A stretch of 64,000 bases of DNA from JABFRJ01 sp963847145. Lineage in GTDB: Bacteria; Pseudomonadota; Alphaproteobacteria; Rhizobiales; Hyphomicrobiaceae. The notes under the pieces were generated by a model. That model had not been told where the DNA came from. It saw only the letters and a list, made by a program, of their open reading frames with translations, and searched no databases. Shown here piece after piece: positions 9,716 to 17,741 of this stretch; the first letter of the stretch is position 1; every line of letters starts with the position of its first letter. Both the position numbers and the translations under genes were made by a program. The stretch is taken from the NCBI GenBank assembly GCA_963847145.1, contig CAWJYN010000004.1:124001-188000 (forward strand), read 5' to 3'.

Positions 9716-10898
9716 CGCAACAAGCGCGGACGCTTTTGCCGACGCCCTGGCCGACGGGCCAGCCAAACGCCGCGCCTCGGCAACGCTGTGGGTGACCATG
9801 GCGTGTGTGGCCGCCTTCGTGACATGGGCCAGCGTGTTCGAAATCGATGAAGTGGCCGTCGGCCAGGGCAAAGTCACGCCCTCCAGCAAAGGTCAGCTGG
9901 TCCAGTCGCTTGAAGGCGGCATCCTCTCTGAATTGCTTGTGCACGAGGGCGATATTGTCGAAGCCGGACAGGTCATCGCCACGCTTGACCCCGCCCTTGC
10001 CCGCTCGGTTGCGGAAGAAACCGGCGCGCGCATTAAGGCGCTGTCTGCGACCGCCGCGCGTCTGACCGCCGAGACAGTCGGTGCAACAAGTATCCGTTTC
10101 CCGACCGGCCTCGATGCCGGAACGGAGCTCATCAATCGCGAACGCTCCCTGTTCGACACCCGCCGCACGGCCCTCTCGGAGAAGACCGTTGCAATCGAAA
10201 AGCAACTCATGCTCGCCGAGCGCGAGCTCAACATCACTGAGCCGCTGCAAAAGAGTGGCGCGGCCAGCGAAGTCGAAGTGCTGCGCCTGAGGCAAAAGGT
10301 GCTCGAACTCTCAGCCAAAGTTGCCCAGTATCAGAGCGAGTACACCGTCGCCGCCAAGGAGGAACTCTCCAAGGTGATGACCGATCTGGAGCCCTTGCGC
10401 AAAACCTGGGATGGCCGTGTCGACAAGCTCAAACGCACCACTTTGACCGCGCCCATGCGTGGCATCGTGAAGGACATCGCCGCGGGCACGATCGGCGGCG
10501 TCATTCAGCCAGGCGGTATCCTCTTGGAAATTGTGCCACTGGAAGATAAATTGCTGATCGAGGCGCAACTGAGCCCCCGGGACGTCGCCTTCATCCGCCC
10601 GGGCCAGGAGGCCATAGTCAAGCTCACCGCCTACGATCCAGCCATTTACGGCACGCTCCCAGCCGAGCTTGAGCGCGTCTCGCCCGACACCATCGAAGAC
10701 AAGTCGCACCGCGGGCAATTTGCCTACCGCATCTATGTGCGGACCAAAAACGCCTACCTCGAAACCCGCGACGGCAAGCGGCACCCGATTATTCCAGGCA
10801 TGATCGCGACCACTGAAATCCGCACCGGCCGCAAGACCGTGATGGATTATCTGGTCAAACCCTTCAATAAAGCTGCCGAAGCGTTGCGTGAGCGCTGA
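9705..10898 (+). CDS. HlyD-family type I secretion membrane fusion protein
   Basis: 397-residue periplasmic adaptor joining the ABC exporter to the TolC-type duct. One transmembrane helix (about residues 23-42) is followed by a biotinyl-lipoyl half-motif (SLEGGILSELLVHEGD), a long coiled-coil hairpin (about 105-230), and a C-terminal beta-barrel with the family's FIRPGQEA and GQFAYRIYV segments. Start ATG 9705 is preceded by AGGAG with five-base spacing; an in-frame GTG at 9543 lies inside the ABC gene and is not credible. The gene closes the secretion operon and faces the DUF465 gene across only 5 bp. Confidence 0.92.
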   Translation: MAHDATSADAFADALADGPAKRRASATLWVTMACVAAFVTWASVFEIDEVAVGQGKVTPSSKGQLVQSLEGGILSELLVHEGDIVEAGQVIATLDPALARSVAEETGARIKALSATAARLTAETVGATSIRFPTGLDAGTELINRERSLFDTRRTALSEKTVAIEKQLMLAERELNITEPLQKSGAASEVEVLRLRQKVLELSAKVAQYQSEYTVAAKEELSKVMTDLEPLRKTWDGRVDKLKRTTLTAPMRGIVKDIAAGTIGGVIQPGGILLEIVPLEDKLLIEAQLSPRDVAFIRPGQEAIVKLTAYDPAIYGTLPAELERVSPDTIEDKSHRGQFAYRIYVRTKNAYLETRDGKRHPIIPGMIATTEIRTGRKTVMDYLVKPFNKAAEALRER

Positions 10899-10903
10899 GC
10901 GGA

Positions 10904-11110
10904 CTATGCGATGATGTCCGGGAACAGTTGATCCTCGACAGCAATCATCCGGTCTTTCAGCGCCAACTTGCGCTTCTTGAGCCGTTTGATGGTGAACACA
11001 TCGGCACCGCCAGCGGCCTCTAGCGCCACGATCTCTGCGTCGAGGTCGCGGTGCTCGGCCTTCAGGCGGACCAGCAACTCGCGTAATTCGGTGTCATCGG
11101 TGCGCTGCAT
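10904..11110 (-). CDS. Small DUF465 (YdcH-like) helical protein
   Basis: 68-residue highly charged protein with the DUF465 pattern: a helical hairpin with HRDLDAEI and a strongly basic IKRLKKRKLALKDRM segment. Such proteins are common and often duplicated in alphaproteobacteria, and their function is unknown. The ATG at 11110 gives the usual family length; a longer frame reaching 11263 adds unrelated residues and was not used. It is convergent with the hlyD-type gene and probably monocistronic. Confidence 0.8.
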   Translation of the reverse strand: MQRTDDTELRELLVRLKAEHRDLDAEIVALEAAGGADVFTIKRLKKRKLALKDRMIAVEDQLFPDIIA

Positions 11111-11373
11111 GGGGATGGGATGGCGCTTTCGCAGATCTCGGACGGAGTGCAACCGCAACTGCTGCGACGCGAGACATCTTCTGCCGTGCCACGACATTTT
11201 TGGCAATCGTTCAGTGACGTAGGTTTGATCCACGCCAGCGAAAGCCTCATCGCAGGGGCACACCGCCTTAACCAGTCTTGCAAGGGCTCCCGCGATGCCG
11301 TTATCGCCGCTTGCTGAGCGGCAAGCCGCTCGGGCAGACTGCCAACGTATACCCAGGTTTTGGAGTTCTTTCT

Positions 11374-11823
11374 ATGCTGCAGTGTTTCACCGCTCGTCAT
11401 GTTGCGCGCCTTGCGTATTACTGTCTGGGCGTGATGATGCTTTTCACGGCCATCGCCGATGCGCAAAGTGCGCTGTCGTTGACTGGCCAGCTCCGCTCCG
11501 CCTATCCCCAAAGCACTTTTGCCGAGCCAATTGCAGCCGTTGCTCGCAGCTGCTCGTCCATCTCCAGCCTATCGCGGCGGTGCCATTTCACCTTCGACAA
11601 AGACTGCAAAAAGCGCGGCGAAAGCAAAGACCATTGCACGCGCATGAGCGGGTTCTGCCACGGCTGCACCGACGCGTATGCAACTTGCAAAGGCGCGCAG
11701 AACTCAGCCAGCCGGCAAGCTGGCGCTTCCGGCACGGACTGCACGCGCTGCAATGTAGCCTACGGCCAATGCATCAGCCGCATGGTTCAGCAGTACGGTG
11801 GCAGACTTGAAAAAGTGAAATAG
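11374..11823 (+). CDS. Secreted cysteine-rich protein of unknown function
   Basis: 149 residues with a signal peptide (hydrophobic residues 12-27, predicted cut after AIADA). The mature part holds ten cysteines in about 80 residues, including two CxxC motifs (CHGC and CTRC) and a GQC near the end; the even number fits five disulfides. There is no CxxCH haem motif, and I do not recognise the family. ATG 11374 has GGAG 9 nt upstream. A 171-residue frame over the same bases is an overlapping shadow without a signal peptide. Its neighbours (DUF465 and a porin on the other strand) give no functional clue. Confidence 0.6.
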   Translation: MLQCFTARHVARLAYYCLGVMMLFTAIADAQSALSLTGQLRSAYPQSTFAEPIAAVARSCSSISSLSRRCHFTFDKDCKKRGESKDHCTRMSGFCHGCTDAYATCKGAQNSASRQAGASGTDCTRCNVAYGQCISRMVQQYGGRLEKVK

Positions 11824-11880
11824 GGACTTCGGATCAAATCCTGCCCAGCAGCGATATGGCCCGCCTGTTCGCGTTCTCGC

Positions 11881-12546
11881 TCAGAACTTGAAGTTCACAC
11901 CAAGCTTAAATGTATCAGCCTGCGGCTTCAGATCCACCGCATTGCCGATGAACTCGCCTGGTGCGGCTCGCACCGTCCCGAGACTGTAGTGCAAATACTC
12001 GGCTTTCAACGACCAATTCTTGTTGAGCAGGAATTCAGCACCGCCACCGAGCACATAACCAGTCGAGGTTTGCGAGAAGCTCGATGTTGCGCCGCCGCCG
12101 TTCGGCGTTGCCGTCCACTGCGTGTTGCCCCAGGCCAAGCCACCTGTGAAATAGAGCATAGCGGGCGGGGCGATGGCCCAACCCATCCGCGCCCGCAGCG
12201 AACCCAAACCTTTGGTGTCGCTCGCGCATGTCACGCCGCCGCCAGGACAATCCGTCGACCCCGTCAGGTTGGCGAACATGTAGTCGCCCTCGACACCGAG
12301 GATGATGCTTCCGGTTTGAAAGTTATAGCCGCCCTGCAGGCCGCCGAGCGCGCGGCCGCCCTTGGTTTCAAACGAACTAAAGTCAGCGCTGCTCCAGACT
12401 GTTTTGGCGGATCCCGTGCCGACGCTGGCGCCCAGATAGGGTCCAGTCCAAGGATTTGCCGAGGATTGAGCGAGGGCGTTAGGTGCGCCCATAGCGGCGA
12501 GCGCGGCGGCTGCGGTGAGGACGGCTGTCATGGGCCGGACGATCAT
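11881..12546 (-). CDS. Outer membrane beta-barrel protein (Omp25/31-like)
   Basis: 221-residue porin-family barrel. Signal peptide with cut after NALA, then WTGPYLGASVGTG, the hallmark opening of the Brucella/Bartonella Omp25/Omp31 immunogenic protein family. Alternating strands follow (GALGGLQGGYNFQTG, GVEGDYMF, LKAEYLHYSLG), and it ends FKLGVNFKF with the terminal Phe recognised by BAM. Start ATG 12546 has a GGAG about 9 nt upstream. The frame stays open to 12930, but that extension crosses a terminator of the next gene and is not coding. Probably structural or a small-solute barrel. Confidence 0.88.
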   Translation of the reverse strand: MIVRPMTAVLTAAAALAAMGAPNALAQSSANPWTGPYLGASVGTGSAKTVWSSADFSSFETKGGRALGGLQGGYNFQTGSIILGVEGDYMFANLTGSTDCPGGGVTCASDTKGLGSLRARMGWAIAPPAMLYFTGGLAWGNTQWTATPNGGGATSSFSQTSTGYVLGGGAEFLLNKNWSLKAEYLHYSLGTVRAAPGEFIGNAVDLKPQADTFKLGVNFKF

Positions 12547-12678
12547 GCGGATTGTCTCCAATTGAAAACGCTGGAGAAAAGCCCGGAATGCAGCGGATCT
12601 GCGACGCACCTGTGTCGGCCCCGCGGCGCAGACATGACATTTGATTGCGCCGCATTGCGCAGCTGGGGATGGTGACAG

Positions 12679-12710
12679 AAAAAATCCCCGATGGACAGGA
12701 TCCACCGGGG
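12679..12710 (-). terminator. Rho-independent terminator of the Lys/Ala/Pro-rich gene
   Basis: Read on the minus strand: a 10-bp stem (12701-12710 with 12686-12695, one G-U/A-C wobble position), a 5-nt loop, then six consecutive T (the A run 12679-12684 on the plus strand). It lies 60 bp beyond the stop of the gene at 12770-13282. Confidence 0.8.
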
Positions 12711-12726
12711 CAAAGGTCAGGAGGGA

Positions 12727-12757
12727 TGGCCGTCCCGTCGGGGGGACGGGACGGCCA
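12727..12757. repeat. Perfect 13-bp inverted repeat
   Basis: tggccgtcccgtc (12727-12739) and its exact reverse complement (12745-12757) flank a loop of five G. It sits between the stop codon at 12770 and the U-tract terminator at 12679-12710, so the transcript ends in two stacked hairpins. The first has no T tract and may protect the 3' end. Confidence 0.75.
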
Positions 12758-12769
12758 GGCAAGCGACAA

Positions 12770-13282
12770 TTACTTCTTAAGTTCGACAGGCTTCGTGTCA
12801 GCTGGCTTGGCTGCTGGCGCGGTCGTGGTGCCAGCAGCCGGTGCAACGGTCTTGCTGGCGTCAATCTTCGCAGCTTCCGGCTTCTTCTCGTCAACCTTGG
12901 GTGCACCAACAGCCATCGGCTTGGCATCAACCTTTGGTGCGTCGGCTTTCTTGTCCGTCATCGCCGGAAGCGTGCCGGTAGTAGCTGGCTGTGCGGTTTT
13001 GCCAGCATCCACTTTCCCGGCGTCAGCCTTCGGCGCAACCGGAGCAGCGGGCGTCGTGACCGGCGCCTGGACCTGCGTCGGCTTCACGTCGAGGGGCTGG
13101 CCAACCGGCGCGCCCATCACCTTGCCACTATCAACCATTGGCTGAGCAGGCTTGGCAGCTGGTGTTTGGGGGGCAGCTGCCGGAGCTGGCGTGCTGGCGC
13201 CGATAGCCGGCTTGGTGTCTTGCGCATACGCCGGCGCGACGACGAAGAGGGACAGGGCGGCGATTGAGATCATCTTTTTCAT
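12770..13282 (-). CDS. Secreted low-complexity Lys/Ala/Pro-rich protein
   Basis: 170 residues starting MKKMISIAALSLFVVAPAYAQ, a clear Sec signal. The rest is nearly all K, A, P, T, D and V with loosely repeated PKxDAxK units (APKVDAKP, APKVDEKK, AAKIDASK) and no hydrophobic core, so it is predicted to be disordered in the periplasm or outside. Similar low-complexity exported proteins are often wall- or membrane-spanning spacers, but no family is recognised. It has its own tandem-hairpin terminator downstream. Confidence 0.65.
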   Translation of the reverse strand: MKKMISIAALSLFVVAPAYAQDTKPAIGASTPAPAAAPQTPAAKPAQPMVDSGKVMGAPVGQPLDVKPTQVQAPVTTPAAPVAPKADAGKVDAGKTAQPATTGTLPAMTDKKADAPKVDAKPMAVGAPKVDEKKPEAAKIDASKTVAPAAGTTTAPAAKPADTKPVELKK

Positions 13283-13586
13283 GGCATGTCCTTTGAATTG
13301 GTTCCCTACCCCCTTGCCGGGGCATGACGGGAGCTATGATGGGGTGATCTGTCCGGCATAGGGCGGTGCGCTGTCGGATGACTGAACGGCACTTGCAGCA
13401 TCCGTTCATGTGGCGAAAACGGCCGCGCGACTGTTTTTTTTGGCGGCGCGCACAAATAGTCGGCGTTGCGGACTGCCCCCGGCCTTTACAGCGCCACCAA
13501 GGGCGGCTTTAACTCTCACTCTGCTTCGATGCTCGGGAACCAACCCGGCAGGGCAGATGTATCCGTTGGGATCGGGAGACCTTCGA
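13283..13586. other. 304-bp divergent intergenic region
   Basis: Separates the minus-strand low-complexity gene from the plus-strand peptide-binding protein gene, so it should hold both promoters. A run of eight T lies near 13433-13440 inside gcgcg-rich flanks. No convincing -35/-10 pair or operator could be assigned, and no gene is seen. Confidence 0.5.
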
Positions 13587-15197
13587 ATGACCTTGATGTG
13601 GAAATCCAGCCTATGGCGCGGCGTGCGCCAAAGCGCGCTGACGGCCGGCGCTATTGCCGTGTTGTCGGCTAGCGCCGGTATGGTTCAGGCTCAGGCGCCA
13701 AAGACGCTGCGCGTCGTCCTGCATTCGGATCTGAAGATTCTGGACCCTATTTGGACCACGGCCTACATCGTCCGCAATCACGGTTACATGGTCTACGATA
13801 CGCTGTTCGCGCTGGATGCCGATGGCAAAGTCCAGCCGCAAATGGCCGAAAAGTATGACGTGTCCGCCGACCAGCTGACCCACACTATCACGCTGCGCGA
13901 TGGCCTTGCTTGGCACGACGGCGCGCCAGTGACCGCCGAGGATTGTGCCGCATCGATCAAGCGCTGGGGCGCGCGCGACTCGGTTGGCCAAAAGCTGATG
14001 AGCTTTGTCGATACTATCTCTGCGGCGGATCCCAAGACGATCGTCATCAAACTGAAGTCGCCAACCGGCCTCGTTTCGATCGGCCTCAGCAAGCCATCGT
14101 CCAACGTGCCATTCATGATGCCCAAGCGGGTCGCAGAAACCGATCCAAATAAGCAGATCGAAGACTTCACCGGCTCTGGCCCCTTTATCTTCAAGAAAGA
14201 AGAATGGAAGCCCGGCGACAAAGCGGTCTATGTCAAGAACGACAAGTATAAGCCGCGCGCCGAGCCGGCATCGGGACTTGCCGGTGGCAAGGTCGTCAAG
14301 GTCGATCGCGTCGAATGGCGCGCAATTTCTGATCAGCAGCAGATTGCAAACGCTCTGCTTGCCGGCGAGATCGACTACGTCGAACAGCCCAAGCATGATC
14401 TCATTCCGCTCTACAAGAAAGACGCCAACATCGTTGTTCGGGATTACAATCCGCTCGGCAACCAATACGTGTTCCGCATGAATTGGACACAGAAGCCGTT
14501 CGACAATCCGAAGGTCCGGCAAGCCATCTTCTACGCGTTCAACCAGAAGGACTTCCTCGACGGCGTAATCGGCAATGCCGAGTACTACAAAGAGTGCAAG
14601 GCCATGTTCATCTGTGGCACTAGCCTCGCAACCGACAAGGGCATGGAAGACAAGTTCACATCGAACTTTGTCAAAGCTAAGGAGCTGTTGAAAGAGGGCG
14701 GTTACGACGGCACGCCGATCGTCCTGATGCAATCAACCGATCTCGACGTGCTGACCAACTTGGCACCGGTCGGCAAGAGCCTGCTCGAGAAGGCTGGCTT
14801 CAAAGTCGACATGCAGTCAATGGATTGGCAGACGCTTGTGGGCCGCCGCGTCAAGAAAGACCCCGCTGCGTCCGGCGGTTGGAACGCAGCATTCACCAGC
14901 TGGAATGCCGCCGACGTGACGAACCCCATCTCAGCCGCGTTCGTCAATGCAACGTGCGAGAAGGCCGCCTGGGGCTGGCCGTGCGACGAACCGATGGAAA
15001 AGCTGCGCGACGACTTCGCGCGCGAGACAGATCCAGCCAAGCAGAAGTCGATCGCTGAAGCTGTCCAGGTGCGTGTCAGCGAGATCGGGACCCACGTGTA
15101 CCTTGGCCAGTGGTATCAACCGCAGGCGCATCGCAAAAACGTCAGTGGCATCCTTGTGTCACCAGCGCCTGTATTCTGGAACATCGAAGTGAAGTGA
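13587..15197 (+). CDS. Peptide/nickel-type ABC transporter substrate-binding protein (family 5)
   Basis: 536-residue periplasmic solute receptor of the DppA/OppA (SBP_bac_5) family. Signal peptide (about residues 1-35, cut after MVQAQA), then the family opening TLRVVLHSDLKILDPIWTT, a YDTLFALDADGKVQPQMAE segment and GLAWHDGAPVTAEDCAAS. Start ATG 13587 has GGGAG 8 nt upstream; an in-frame GTG at 13410 adds a non-signal extension and is rejected. It is the first gene of an importer operon with two permeases and a fused ATPase. The ligand (di/oligopeptide or another small polar compound) cannot be read from sequence. Confidence 0.92.
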   Translation: MTLMWKSSLWRGVRQSALTAGAIAVLSASAGMVQAQAPKTLRVVLHSDLKILDPIWTTAYIVRNHGYMVYDTLFALDADGKVQPQMAEKYDVSADQLTHTITLRDGLAWHDGAPVTAEDCAASIKRWGARDSVGQKLMSFVDTISAADPKTIVIKLKSPTGLVSIGLSKPSSNVPFMMPKRVAETDPNKQIEDFTGSGPFIFKKEEWKPGDKAVYVKNDKYKPRAEPASGLAGGKVVKVDRVEWRAISDQQQIANALLAGEIDYVEQPKHDLIPLYKKDANIVVRDYNPLGNQYVFRMNWTQKPFDNPKVRQAIFYAFNQKDFLDGVIGNAEYYKECKAMFICGTSLATDKGMEDKFTSNFVKAKELLKEGGYDGTPIVLMQSTDLDVLTNLAPVGKSLLEKAGFKVDMQSMDWQTLVGRRVKKDPAASGGWNAAFTSWNAADVTNPISAAFVNATCEKAAWGWPCDEPMEKLRDDFARETDPAKQKSIAEAVQVRVSEIGTHVYLGQWYQPQAHRKNVSGILVSPAPVFWNIEVK

Positions 15198-15208
15198 CAG
15201 CCCTGCTC

Positions 15209-15234
15209 GGGGTCAGTCCTATGCGGCTGACCCC
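15209..15234 (+). terminator. Intercistronic hairpin after the binding-protein gene
   Basis: ggggtcag (15209-15216) and ctgacccc (15227-15234) form a perfect 8-bp stem with a 10-nt loop; only a short T run (15243-15246) follows several bases later. In importer operons such hairpins commonly let the binding protein be made in excess over the membrane parts by stabilising the 5' mRNA or partly terminating. Confidence 0.55.
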
Positions 15235-15287
15235 CATGCGCGGTTTTCAGTAGCGGCGATCCACCCAACAGAGGCGAAAGCCGCGTC

Positions 15288-15839
15288 ATGGCGGACTTCT
15301 TCAAAGCGCTCACGGACGAGCACATCGGGTTCGTCAAGCGCCAGCCGGTGTTTTTCGTGGCTACCGCTGCGATGGACGCACGGATCAATCTGAGCCCCAA
15401 AGGTATGGATTGTTTTCGTGTGCTCTCCCCCGAACGCGTTGCCTATCTTGATGTTGGCGGCTCCGGCAATGAAACGCATGCGCATCTCACGGTTGACGGT
15501 CGGATCACGCTGATGTTCTGCGCCTTCGACCAGCCAGCCTTGATCTTCCGCATTTATGGCACGGGTCATGCCGTGTTGCCGCAAGACGCTGGCTTTGATG
15601 CGTTGTTGCCGAACTTCACCAAGCTTCCAGGTGCGCGGCAGATCTTTGTCGTCGATATCGAAAGCGTTCAGACCAGTTGTGGGTGGGGTGTGCCGTTCAT
15701 GGCCTTCGACAAAGAGCGCACGACGTTGGCAAAGTATCACGCCAAGCAGGACCCGGTGGAGCGGCTGGCCACGATTGCCGGCCGCACGAAAAGCATCGAC
15801 GGTCTGCCCGTTCGGGTGCAGACGCGGATGCTGGATTAG
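15288..15839 (+). CDS. Pyridoxamine 5'-phosphate oxidase-like FMN-binding protein
   Basis: 183 residues with the split-barrel PNPOx pattern: PVFFVATAAMDARINLSPKGMD near the N-terminus, then VAYLDVGGSGNETHAHL and ITLMFCAFDQPALIFRIYGTGHAV. These resemble general FMN/F420-dependent reductases of the pyridoxamine oxidase family, not PdxH itself. It lies 90 bp after the binding-protein gene and 3 bp before the first permease, so it is co-transcribed with a peptide-type importer. That suggests a role on the imported compound, but this is inference. Confidence 0.75.
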   Translation: MADFFKALTDEHIGFVKRQPVFFVATAAMDARINLSPKGMDCFRVLSPERVAYLDVGGSGNETHAHLTVDGRITLMFCAFDQPALIFRIYGTGHAVLPQDAGFDALLPNFTKLPGARQIFVVDIESVQTSCGWGVPFMAFDKERTTLAKYHAKQDPVERLATIAGRTKSIDGLPVRVQTRMLD

Positions 15840-15842
15840 AAA

Positions 15843-16784
15843 ATGCTCCCCTTCATCCTCCGCCGCCTTCTGTCGACCATCCCGGTGATGCTGGTGGTGG
15901 CGATATTTGTGTTCCTGATGCTGCGCCTAACACCGGCTGATCCAGCGGCCATCATTGCTGGCGACAATGCCAACGCCCAACAAGTCGCCGACATCCGTGC
16001 CAAGCTGGGTCTCGACGAGCCGATCATCACCCAGTTCTTCATTTGGATGAGCAAGATCCTGCAGGGCGATTTCGGCGAGAGTTTCTTCTTCAAAAAGACC
16101 GTAGCCGATCTGATTTCTGATCGCGTCGAAGCCACGCTGTCGCTGTCGTTTTTTACGATCGTGCTGGCAATTTCTATTGCTGTGCCGCTGGGCGTCCTTG
16201 CCGCTGCCAAACACGGCAGTTGGATCGACCGCATTGTGATGGGCTTTTCGGTGCTCGGATTTTCAGTGCCGGTATTCGTCGTCGGCTATCTGTTGATCTA
16301 CGTGTTTGCCATCTACTTGAACTGGTTGCCAGTCCAGGGCTATCAGCGCATCGGGCTTGGCGTCGGTGGCTGGTTCCAGCGGCTGATTTTGCCCTCGCTC
16401 ACGTTGTCCGTTGTCTACGTGGCGCTGATTGCGCGGATGACCCGCACGAGCATGCTTGAAGTGCTCTCCGAAGACTACGTGCGGACAGCGCGCGCCAAGG
16501 GCCAGATCGAGCGGAAGGTTCTGTTCCGCCATGCATTGCGGAACGCCGCCGTGCCCATCGTCACTGTGATTGGCCTCGGCATCGCATTGTTGATCGGCGG
16601 CGTAGTGGTCACCGAGAGCGTCTATACAATTCCGGGGCTTGGCCGTTTGACGGTCGATGCCGTGCTGGCGCGGGACTTTCCAGTCATCCAGGCCGTCATC
16701 CTGCTGTTCTCGTTCGTCTACGTGATCGTCAATCTCTTGGTCGACATCATTTACACGATCCTTGATCCGCGCATTCGTTATTGA
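15843..16784 (+). CDS. DppB-type ABC transporter permease
   Basis: 313-residue inner-membrane permease with six predicted helices and the EAA coupling loop (YVRTARAKGQ...FRHALRNAAVPIV). It opens with the typical FILRRLLSTIPVMLVVAIFVF helix and carries the DppB-type RxKLGLDEPI segment before the periplasmic domain. Forms the pore with the next gene's product. Only 3 bp follow the PNPOx-like stop. Confidence 0.92.
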   Translation: MLPFILRRLLSTIPVMLVVAIFVFLMLRLTPADPAAIIAGDNANAQQVADIRAKLGLDEPIITQFFIWMSKILQGDFGESFFFKKTVADLISDRVEATLSLSFFTIVLAISIAVPLGVLAAAKHGSWIDRIVMGFSVLGFSVPVFVVGYLLIYVFAIYLNWLPVQGYQRIGLGVGGWFQRLILPSLTLSVVYVALIARMTRTSMLEVLSEDYVRTARAKGQIERKVLFRHALRNAAVPIVTVIGLGIALLIGGVVVTESVYTIPGLGRLTVDAVLARDFPVIQAVILLFSFVYVIVNLLVDIIYTILDPRIRY

Positions 16785-16793
16785 GGACACCTG

Positions 16794-17741
16794 GTGGCGG
16801 AAGAGATGAGATTCACTGTGCCAAGTTCTCCGCTGACGGCGGCGCTGCCCGCAGTCGCGCGGCGGTCACAGACGGGCCTCGGGCGGGCGTTCCGCAATCC
16901 GGGTGTTCTGATTGGCGGTTTGGTCGTGTTGTTGATGATGACCATCGGCGCTCTGGCACCCTTTCTGGGCACGATGAACCCGACCGACATCAATCCCTCC
17001 GCGCGCAACAAGTTGCCCGGCAGCGAGCGGACCGCTCGCGACGATAACGGCAATCAAATCCAGATCGTACACCGCCTTGGCACGGATAGCCTCGGCCGCG
17101 ACGTTTACAGCCGCGTCCTCTACGGCGCACGTGTTTCCATATTCGTTGGCGTGACAGTCGCAATTCTGTCGATCACCATCGGGCTCATCATCGGTCTCGT
17201 CTCCGGCTATGTGCGCTGGCTTGACCCTATCGTAATGCGGATCATGGATGGGCTCATGGCCATTCCAGCAATCTTGCTGGCGATTGCACTGGTTTCGCTG
17301 TTTCGCGCTGGCCTTGGAGCCGTAATTGTTGCGATCACCGTGCCGGAGATCCCGCGTGTCGTGCGGCTGGTGCGATCAGTTGTTCTGTCGGTGCGCGAAG
17401 AGCCTTACGTGGAAGCGGCTATCACGGTCGGCACGCCGACGCCAAAACTCATCTGGCGGCACATCCTGCCCAATACCATCGCGCCCATGATTGTGCAGGG
17501 TACGTTTATCTGCGCGTCCGCCATCCTAGTCGAAGCTATCCTGTCGTTCCTTGGCATCGGCATTCCGCCGGAGGTGCCGACCTGGGGTAATGTGATGGCG
17601 GAGGGCCGGCAAGTATTTCGCCTCTATCAGCACAACATTCTTTATCCCGGCATCATGTTGGCGATGACGGTGCTGGCCGTCAACATGCTTGGCGACGGCC
17701 TGCGCGATACCCTCGATCCGAAACTGGCGAAGCGGGTATGA
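16794..17741 (+). CDS. DppC-type ABC transporter permease
   Basis: 315-residue partner permease with an N-terminal cytoplasmic stretch, first helix near residues 38-60, a periplasmic segment (GTDSLGRDVYSRVLYGARVS is the DppC hallmark) and an EAA loop (YVEAAITVGTPTPKLIWRHILPN). GTG 16794 is used; ATG 16806 is an equally possible start. Its last four bases overlap the ATPase start (ATGA). Confidence 0.92.
   Translation: MAEEMRFTVPSSPLTAALPAVARRSQTGLGRAFRNPGVLIGGLVVLLMMTIGALAPFLGTMNPTDINPSARNKLPGSERTARDDNGNQIQIVHRLGTDSLGRDVYSRVLYGARVSIFVGVTVAILSITIGLIIGLVSGYVRWLDPIVMRIMDGLMAIPAILLAIALVSLFRAGLGAVIVAITVPEIPRVVRLVRSVVLSVREEPYVEAAITVGTPTPKLIWRHILPNTIAPMIVQGTFICASAILVEAILSFLGIGIPPEVPTWGNVMAEGRQVFRLYQHNILYPGIMLAMTVLAVNMLGDGLRDTLDPKLAKRV

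Noticed and set aside
11295..11810. 171-residue frame overlapping the cysteine-rich gene
   Set aside because: No signal peptide or family features; the other frame has both a ribosome site and a signal peptide.
12547..12930. Upstream extension of the porin frame
   Set aside because: Crosses a U-tract terminator and part of the next gene; the signal peptide and GGAG place the start at 12546.
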